A stretch of 64,000 bases of DNA, taken from assembly GCA_000507305.1 (NCBI GenBank), contig DF239843.1, positions 79,067 to 143,066 of the forward strand, read 5' to 3'. Below, one piece after another: positions 56,669-64,000 of the stretch. The notes beneath the pieces are model-generated. The model saw nothing but the letters and a program-made list of their open reading frames with translations. It was not told where the DNA came from and did no database searches. The position numbers were made by a program, and so were the translations under genes. Within the stretch, counting starts at the first letter, position 1, and every line of letters begins with the position of its first letter. This stretch comes from Breviolum minutum Mf 1.05b.01 (taxonomy: Eukaryota > Sar > Dinophyceae > Suessiales > Symbiodiniaceae).

Positions 56669-58750
56669 TTACAAAGACTGAGGGAATGACTGACGCCAAC
56701 ATCCCAAGTTTAGGGATTGGTTTCCCCTAGCATATGCTAAAACCGAAACCATATCAGCATCTTCCCACAAATCATCCCATTGCAGGCTGTCAAAAAAGAC
56801 CTGGGTGTTTTGCCCGGCCAGACAGGCAGGAATCTCCGGGGGGGGAGACCTAGTACTCAGCAACTGAGGGAATAGCTTCACCAGTCGAATCCCGAAGTGC
56901 GGAGGATAAGTCCTCAGCAAGAATGGTTTCTTTTGAACAGATAGTGGGTTAGGGGAGGGCATCCATTTATATATGTCAAATAGTACAAGTATAGATCCTT
57001 GAAGGAAAACTAGCAAAAATGTACTTACAGCGTACATTCCAAACAGTAAACTATGCAAAGGCAGACATTCTTATGGCGCTAGCTAGCCCGCTGAAAAAAC
57101 ATCCTGTGTTTCTCAAAGATGGATCCTGTAAGGCCAAAACATGTAAAGCCCATATTGCATTTGTAAAATTCCGGAGCCTATATGTTACCCAGAATATCAT
57201 CGAATATGTTGGTTCGAACTATATTTCAAAATGAAGAGGGATATCAGTTTTGGCCTTCCAGGATCCATGTAAGAATCTAGCCACTGAGCCTCCTACCCAG
57301 TCCCCCGTAAACTTGATGTACCACTGTAAGCTTTGCGACCATGCTTGTTGATGGTGACCTTTGCACTTTTGACCCCTGTTCGGCGAATTTCTTCTCTTTG
57401 GTCGCTAGTCAGGGGGCCCTTGTCCAAACCACCCACCTTTCGAGAGTTGGACCAACACACATGCCTCTTAGGCGTGCAGGCCATGTAGTGGCCCATCCAC
57501 CACCTGCTGGTGTAAACCTGCAAACCCATCAAGCTTCCAAGGATGAAGGATGTATGGAATGATCTTACTTGGTTTTACGGGTGATCATTAAGGTTAAAGG
57601 ATTGACCATTATATCATATCCAAACCTGAAGGGTGCCGATTGTTCACAACAGGGATGAACCAACCAAACTTAACACACCTTCGTGAAGTATCTTAAGATA
57701 GCTCGAAGTCGGGGATGGTACCAGGCCAGACTGCTGATAGGTTGCTCAACCATCCACGCAGCACCCACTGCTTGCAAGGCCATCAAAAGCAAGGTCACCC
57801 TTGGAGCTGGACATTTTTAGAAGGCCATGTTGTTGTGGGATTGGGGCAGGATGGAGACAGGGTGTAATCCATATGGATGATCCTGGAATATTTGAAGTAT
57901 ATTTTTTAGATAACGAAAAAAACTACATGTTTTAATTAAAACATATTGGCCCGTTCAGGCTTGTTTTGTTGGCCATTGCTTTCCAAAAAATCATTATAGT
58001 ACGGACCGATCGGTAGCTTTAGAACAACTTGAATTTTGCTTTTCAACAGGGCTTCCCAAAAGCAAATCACATTGTAACACCAAAAAAGAATTGTGGAATT
58101 TCAAAAGGGCGCCTGCAGCCCTTCACCCCCAAACCAATCTGTTCATATTAATTCAGAAAGCAAGTTACCGACAGGCAAGGATGTTGCCTAGTTGAACATG
58201 AGGGAGGGACTGGTCCCCCAATGGGTCAACCAAAGACCGGCGATGGGTTGCAGCATTGATACTTACGAAGCTGGAACACACCAGCCCAAGGACACAGAAA
58301 CATCGATCGAACTTCATGTTCAGGATGGCCAGCAAAGCTAAACTTAGATGACACAACAAAACACAGCACACACCAATCAATCCAGTAGGGGATCGTTGAA
58401 AGGTTGCATGAAAAAATGCATTCCAACTAATCATCGCTACAACACTAGCTGCAATAACTCGACCCAGAAAAATACAACCCAAGCTTCCATTTAGAAGTCT
58501 GTTGATAGAGGCATATGTGCATGCACTATTGATTGATCCTAGAAAGTTTGTATTTCAACAAGAATCCCCAACATTAATCTATGCGGCTGGGGGGCCAAAA
58601 ACCTGCAGGAGTTGTTAAGTCCATAACATCCTGTTTATCATCCTGTGGCTGGCCCAGGAGAATGTCAAACTTTGCTGTGGCCTTACCGGAAGAAGCCATC
58701 GTCCTCGTGACCCAGGCTTGACCAGCAAAGAATTCAACGTAGTCGTAGGA
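56669..58750 (-). CDS. M1 core: cytosine-C5-methyltransferase-like domain, five phased exons
   Basis: Exons 58750-58603, 58337-58169, 57799-57679, 57517-57297 and 56912-56669 join with phases 1, 2, 0 and 2 and end in a stop: 903 bp, 300 residues. All donors are GT, all acceptors AG. Motifs in order: YDYVEFFAGQAWVT (like the SAM-binding F-A/C-G loop), FDILLGQ and MDL (acidic positions), GLVCSSFVSINAATHRR (like the P-C-x-S catalytic loop, Cys kept), WMVEQPISSLAWYHP (like the E-N-P of motif VI followed by S-x-L-W), then TPKRHVCWSNS, YSGTSS and TYPPHFG. The set matches an unnamed family that is numerous in dinoflagellates. A C5-MTase-like fold is inferred from motif order; whether it methylates DNA is unknown. 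Last exon adds an acidic tail (FFDSLQWDDLWEDAD). Confidence 0.75.
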
Positions 58751-61186
58751 CTGCATGTTGAGAGGAAAGGCTAAGTCTGTGAGAACCATTCAAATTCACA
58801 AGCTTTTCCCAGAACTCTGGAATCATATCCTATGGGGATTTTGTTACGGCAAGGGTGCCTGGATGTCAAGTCAAAGTTGGTCCCAATTAAAAAGGGTGTT
58901 TGCAACCCCTGGGTTTTACCACAAAACATAAGGCCACGATAGAAAACATTCAGATCGGCCATTGCGGCCAGCGTGGAAGGCTAAGTATATAATGTTGGAT
59001 TCTTAGGATAAGGTCAGTAGATTTTGGTTAACCACATGGGATGCAAATGATGAGATTCAATCATAGTATTTACTATCCAAAAATTGAAACTCCTTGGAAC
59101 TTGATCCTGCTAGATTTTAAACCTGCCTCTTAAAAAGGGGGGGGGGAAACTGACCCCACGAAGTCTTTAAAAAGGGCTCCCAAATTGGACTTCCTAGGGT
59201 CAAAAATTGGACTTCCTAGGGTCAAACCTTTGGAGGGCGCTTTTGAGGAGGCTCCAAAATTTGATAATGTTATATAAACACTCCAGCCCTCAACTTTCTT
59301 GGGGGTCCTGCCCGAACTGCATCCCAACCTCAAGGAAAACATCCACGTTAGCGGACATAGTGAGCAGCACCACCAACCCCAAAAGGACCTCCAAATTTGC
59401 AGCAATAACATCGAAGGAGATAGGTGTGAATCGGCTCAATGTTTCAGATCCAGGCTGTGCAAGCTGGGTGGGAACAACAACTTGGCTGGGAATCTTGAAT
59501 GTAATGTCGTACGCTGTAGTCTCACTATGGCTACTTTGCCAGATGCAAATAGATTCATCATGATCGCTTCCCATATGTTACCAAAACCATCCCCCAAAAA
59601 CCGCACAAAGACGGCAAAAAAAATGACCAAACCATTGTTGGGCAGCCATTGAAAACTACACCCAAAGGTCCCATAAACAGGCCTTCGGTGCACCAAGTAG
59701 ATGCAACCGCTTCAACAACATGTCCAATTTGCGTGCATGGCTCTCCATTGGTGATTGGACCGGATACGATTTTGGGGGGCTATACAGTACATCCACAAAG
59801 AACACACCACGAACTTGAGCATGCATGGCATTTAGCCAGGTGCCATTACATGGGCGCCAATTGTTTCTTCAACTCATGTTCCAAGAGCTAAAATTTAGAA
59901 AAGACACAATTCCCTGACTACTACCCTGTCATCCTTTGGATCCTAGTAGCCACGTTTTTTTGGTGTAAAATTCGACATGTGCAGGACACAACGTACGATT
60001 CAAAACATGCCTGTAAGGCTTTTGGATGATTGATCTCCCAAACTTTCTGGGCACAAACGGCGCTTCCATCCCAAGCCACGCACCATGCCTTTCCGGGAGG
60101 CGCTGGCCTCAGAGCTTGGCAACAAAGTTTGCTACGTTCCAAAGAGGCCACAGGGCTAGTCAAGGGAGCTGTACGGCGAGGTGTTGGATGAGAAAAACAT
60201 GTTGTTCATTTTGGTGCCAAACTCCTGATATCTCATACACAAGAAAAACACCCCAATGGCACAAAAGGAAGAACACGAATATATTTGCTCCAGCTAGTAG
60301 CACATACATCAGTATGCAATCTTGATTCCGATATCATCAGGTGTTCTCTTAGCTAGTAACTAGTATTTACAAGTCCTAGTCTGTACAGATCATGGGAAAT
60401 GCTTGTGTGGGGTCAGGACGGTCAGGGTGACGTGACTTTTCCTTGGCAAGAGTTGGTTTAACGGTTAAGCGCTGTAGGTTGGATGACACTGTGGCCAGCC
60501 CGACCTCAGACCACACTGCCCTGCCATCCAATGCCACTTTACCTCAACCAGTAACACCAGTTAAAATTAAGAAGTAGATATTTAAGAGATACAATGTGGC
60601 TTCAAGTAACAAACACCAAAAAGCATGAGAATGCTTCCCAGTAAATAAGACATTACATGAAATTACTAATCCATACTAATCCTTGTTCAGGGGATATTGC
60701 TCATAATGAGGTACTATATGGCACGTGGGTTCAAAGGCTCCCCTGGGCAGTGTGGTTACAGATCGAAAAAGAATTCCGGCCAAACCTAAGTCAAGTAACC
60801 CTGCAGGCACAACATTGATGCCAACTCCATCCTTCATCTAAGTTATCCCAATGGGAAGGTCAAATCTTGTGACCCCCCAAAATTCAAAATTGAAACCGAC
60901 ATGGTCTCGTGGCAAGGCAAAGGCATTCAGGCGCTAATCAATTTCCCAAATATGGGTCTCTATCAGGCCACCTCATTAAATTTGACTAGTAGGTCCTCCA
61001 TTTCTAGTTTGCAATTCAGTTTTTGGTGACAACTTGGGTGCGAAAGAAGTATGAAAAAGTCAAGTTGAATTAATTCATCCATGATGTGAAGATCCAAGGT
61101 TTTGAAGAACTGGAAGCTTTTGAAGACCCAATGATTGCGCTTGATTGATTCCTGCCACCTAGTGATCACACAACTTCCGGCTTCAC
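58751..61186 (-). CDS. M1 middle part, exons only partly resolved
   Basis: Between the N-terminal and methyltransferase-like parts there must be exons. Coding-like minus frames: 60165-60016 (SPVASLERSKLCC; PPGKAWCVAWDGSAV), 59790-59650 (two candidate frames), 59570-59290 (VVVPTQLAQPGSETL; VIAANLEVLLGLVVLL) and 58962-58771. None could be phased with certainty. A plus frame at 60055-60160 (MPFREALASELGNKVCYVPK) competes with the first of these. A 23-bp tandem duplication (AATTGGACTTCCTAGGGTCA type) lies at 59179-59225. Confidence 0.4.
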
Positions 61187-63455
61187 GCTTCCAGAATACC
61201 ACTGTGACGGAGTTGCTCAACATAAGCCTTGGCCATGTTGTGTGCCTCAGCCAAAACGTTGCCCTCGTTGACGTCTTTGGATTCCCATTGCCGATTGCAA
61301 AAGGCCCAAAAGTAATCCTGCAAAGAGGGTTGGAAGATTTAATGTCAGTTCAGGAAAACAGTTGCATTAGAAGGCCCATACATATAGCGAAACCCCATGG
61401 GGAAAGGAAATGATGTATAACACACACCTTTGTTGGGAATCCTCAATCTCAATCACTAAAAAGGAATCTTCAGGGTCGCATGAAAAGATTTTGATTGAAG
61501 GTTTTGGTGCTGCATTCCTGAAAATGTTCGGCTATATAGAAAATCTCATAAAACAGATCTTGTAAAAAACTGATGTGAGGAAAGGATCGTAACATGACTT
61601 GGAATTTGCCCGCAGGTGATATCATAGTCTTCTCAGAGAAAGCTTGGTTGAAATTCAGGTATCAAGCAATTTTGATTATAGGATTGGGGAAAAACAGTCT
61701 TCTAGAACACTTGCGGCTTGATTCAACCATGGTCCTCAAAAGCGCTGTACGATTTCAACAAAGGTTTGACCTTTTGTTGGAAGGCTTGACGAATAGCATC
61801 CCACTTGACCCCACCAAACTTAGAAGTTGGCCTTTTACGCCGTGCGAAGCACTGTGCACCTGCTGTGGGTACAGGGGGAGGGGAACTGGGCTCCTCTCCC
61901 CGCACCTTAGGCTTCTTCGAAGCGGACTCACCAGGCATCGTTTTAGTGGAAGGCTTGGTCTTCCGCTTGGGCTTGGGGGCAGCTGGAGGGTTTGAGGCAC
62001 TAGCTGGGTTGGCAACTTCAACTTCTTCCAATTCGGATGTACTCTTTCGGGTAACCTTCCCCTTACCCTTACCCTTAACCTTCTCCGTAGGTTTGGGTTG
62101 GGTCTTAGCCTTAGCCTTAGCCTTAGCTTTGGATTTTGCCCCAGGTTTCCTTCCACGACTAACCTTAGCAGGTTGTTGGCCATCGGAACACTCAGTTCCT
62201 TCAGCCGCAGCTTGTTTCAACCCCAACTGCGTACGGCGAAGTACCTGGTACTTGCTAACCCTGAGAAGCTAAAAACACATGTGCAAAAAAACAAGCGATG
62301 AAGTACTCTTTGATCACAGACTTCATTATCCTCATTGACCCTGGGTATTTGATTTTCCCACTTAGACAAATCGCAAAACATCTCTTGAAAGTTGGCCACT
62401 AACATGAAAACTCAAAAAATCATTTGCACTAAAGTTTACAGAAGTTGCTTCAGGATCATCAGGTCCCAATGATGGTTCTTCAACTTGGTCAGTATAAAGA
62501 CGATCAGCCAAAGAATTCATTTCGTGTTCTGGCATCTCACAGGTTTCCATAGTATCAGACCCAAAAGGCAGGCTCTCTTGAACTTCAATGGGGCCGTTTT
62601 CTTGCAAAGTCTTCAGGGCTTTCCTTGGGGTATGGCGAAATCAAGTCATGTTAAACTTCTACTTTTATCAACTATAAAACCCACTGGGATGTATCCCTTT
62701 ATCATATTGTGAATATTCGACCTTCGCCTCAAAAAGTTGGATCCTTCAAGGGGACTTGTAGCAACCAATCATGTCGTAAAAAAAATGAAGTTTGGGAAAA
62801 AAACAAAAAATAACATAATTCCAGAGTCTGGGCAGTTTGACGGCGCTTCAAGTGAATCAGCTGTTGCTGCATCAAAGCCAAACTCTCATCATTGCTTTTG
62901 TTTTTTGACGAAGGTACCAAAACTAACTCAGCAGACCCTTTGGGGGAAACACCACCCTCCGACTCCAACTCGGCCACTGATGGGTGAAGGTCCTCCTTTT
63001 TGTCCTCGGGGTCCCATGAGTCGGGCTCCTCATCCGGATCCTGGGGAACCATGGCCAGTGCTACCTCAGGGGCCATAGAAGTATCCTGGGAGGCAAGGAG
63101 AGCATCCCTCTCATCTTGAAGTTCCTTTTCACGTTCCTCTTGATTCAAGGCCTCAATAACCTCATCACATTCAGCCAATAGGGCTTCAACAGTTGAAGTG
63201 CCATCAACAGTTGGAGTTTCATTTAAAGGTGAAGTACCATCAGGAGATGACCCAGCTACAGCTTCATTGGATGCGGGGATATCTGGGCGTTCATCTTCAG
63301 AATCAAGAGCAGTTTCATCATCACTAGATTCCAAAGCGATCGGAACAAGAGGGATAGCACGGGGATGACGACCATCATTTGGAGGGGAACTAGGCGGATG
63401 AACAGGTGCATCTTCGACAGCCAAAGCCTCTTCATCCTGGATTTGGGGATAGTCA
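61187..63455 (-). CDS. M1 N-terminal exons: acidic, KAKAK and YFW parts
   Basis: Exons 63455-62815 (acidic, Ser/Pro-rich; LAECDEVIEALNQEEREKEL, DPDEEPDSWDPEDKKED), 62623-62404 (PEHEMNSLADRLYTD), 62260-61728 (SRGRKPGAKSKAKAKAKAK, then CFARRKRPTSKFGGVKWDAI and QAFQQKVKPLLKSY), about 61519-61430 (KPSIKIFSCDPEDSFL) and 61317-61187 (DYFWAFCNRQWESKDV, LAEAHNMAKAYVEQL). The succession Lys/Ala-rich tract, ARRKRP, YFW agrees with what I recall of the N-termini of the FAG-type dinoflagellate proteins, so these exons very probably belong with 58750-56669. The Lys/Ala tract suggests nucleic acid contact. Exact junction phases were not all solved. Confidence 0.65.
62029..62148 (-). repeat. Lys/Ala-coding CTTAGC/CTTACC repeat
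   Basis: On the plus strand, CCTTAG and CCTTACC hexamers repeat; they encode the KAKAKAKAK and KGKGKGK runs of M1. Confidence 0.7.
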
Positions 63456-63706
63456 CTGCATGAAGCAGCAAAACAAATTCAATGGCTTAAAAACAGGAGT
63501 TTCAATCAAGGGTGGTTGTTTTAAGTTATCAGGATACGTTGCCAGTTTGGAAGAAAATTGAAAAGCAATTAAAAACATTTGTTGGATCTCCAGGCAAAGA
63601 ATTTTGGTCCCATAACATTCCAAACCAACAAAGGGAATTGGGTAGGGCACCAGTCCTGGCCCGAAAGAGCAGCCATCAAACGCCTGAAGTCCTTGCTCCG
63701 GGCCAC

Positions 63707-63820
63707 CTGCCCTCGTGAGCACTTCCGCTTCACAAGAACGCAAAACTTTTTGCAGTACCATGCATCCAGTTTGATTTGACTCTTGTCATGGCTTTTGTTG
63801 GGATGGATCATAGAGAAGAG
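63707..63820 (-). CDS. exon upstream of M1 (same gene or next one)
   Basis: Acceptor GGATCTTGCAG, 38 codons (KSHDKSQIKLDAWYCKKFC; VLVKRKCSRGQ), donor CAG|GTGGCC, phase 0. An alternative reading continues into DFRRLMAALSGQDW. Basic and Cys-containing. Shows that coding continues to the edge, so M1 is probably partial in this window. Confidence 0.45.
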
Positions 63821-64000
63821 CTGCAAGATCCTTACCATATATTGCAAACTGGATTAACAAAACAGTTTGGGAAAGTAGGGTACCGTTTGTTCAAATTAAA
63901 GATTGTATACATCAAGAAGTTGGGAACATGATGAACCATTTTCACCCGATAAGCAGGGAGCATTACTTCAGAGGCAGGGGCTATTCTATCTACTGTGATG
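63821..64000. other. right edge, probably intron
   Basis: No exon recognised; the window ends before the 5' end of M1 can be located. Confidence 0.4.

Noticed and set aside
60448..60540. tRNA-like stretch (GGTTTAACGGTTAAGCGC)
   Set aside because: No cloverleaf with acceptor and T arms could be drawn.
60963..61317. Long alternative minus frame over the YFW exon of M1
   Set aside because: Open for about 118 codons, but the frame with DYFWAFCNRQWESKDV has natural composition, ends at a GTGAAG donor and fits the family order. Kept as a caution because its phase also fits one possible upstream donor.
61594..62272. Plus-strand frames of 133 and 155 residues
   Set aside because: Antisense shadows of the Lys/Ala-rich exon of M1.

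Overview
This window reads as nuclear DNA of a dinoflagellate, most like Symbiodiniaceae. The grounds are exons of 30-650 bp that can be recognised only by phase and splice sites, apparent GC (and possibly GA) donors beside GT, a ubiquitin-like plus RCC1-type repeat gene, a split PDZ domain, a PAM2-like exon, very dense small inverted-repeat elements, and two single-strand gene blocks. No bacterial operon, rRNA, tRNA, CRISPR or intact spliced-leader gene was seen. There are two N gaps (5872-6017 and 37261-37427).

Left block, about 0.9-46.7 kb, + strand. It starts with an almost intact UBL/RCC1-like gene (980-1822). Scattered exons with good splice signals follow: Pro/Gly/Met-rich exons (5052, 11971), a Gln-rich pair (20591 and 20971), a stop-bearing terminal exon (26350-26478), a four-exon PDZ gene (35340-38687), a Q/P-rich exon (41161), a PAM2-like exon (42115) and basic or acidic exons near 44.8 and 46.6 kb. 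Between them lie about 45 copies or fragments of at least seven short palindromic element families (called A to G here) and several microsatellites. The interval 20.8-25.6 kb has none of these elements and holds coding-like but unidentified text.

Right block, about 47.8-64 kb, - strand. It is compact, with short introns and no A-G element. Three genes follow one another in the same direction. The first (M1, 56669 to beyond 63820) has acidic and KAKAK-type low-complexity exons, then five exactly phased exons encoding a 300-residue protein part with cytosine-C5-methyltransferase-like landmarks (FAG, CSS, EQP-SS). The second (M2, 50041-55981) encodes about 900 residues: Lys/Ala/Pro-rich and coiled-coil parts, a conserved RLRRLC/EVHRRW module, and a C-terminal KIG..R..E..N domain resembling GIY-YIG nucleases. 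The third (M3, 47834-49802) has two exons and encodes about 617 residues with motifs recalling CACTA/Plavaka-type transposases (GDLPAL, C-x2-C, D-x2-H, PKLHMLHH). All three look like members of families that I recall as greatly expanded in dinoflagellates.

The two blocks converge near 47 kb. The clearest candidate for an undescribed system is the M1-M2-M3 array: a methyltransferase-like, a nuclease-like and a transposase-like gene side by side in an otherwise element-free 17 kb. The exon phases are read directly from the sequence; the enzyme assignments are inference from motifs.
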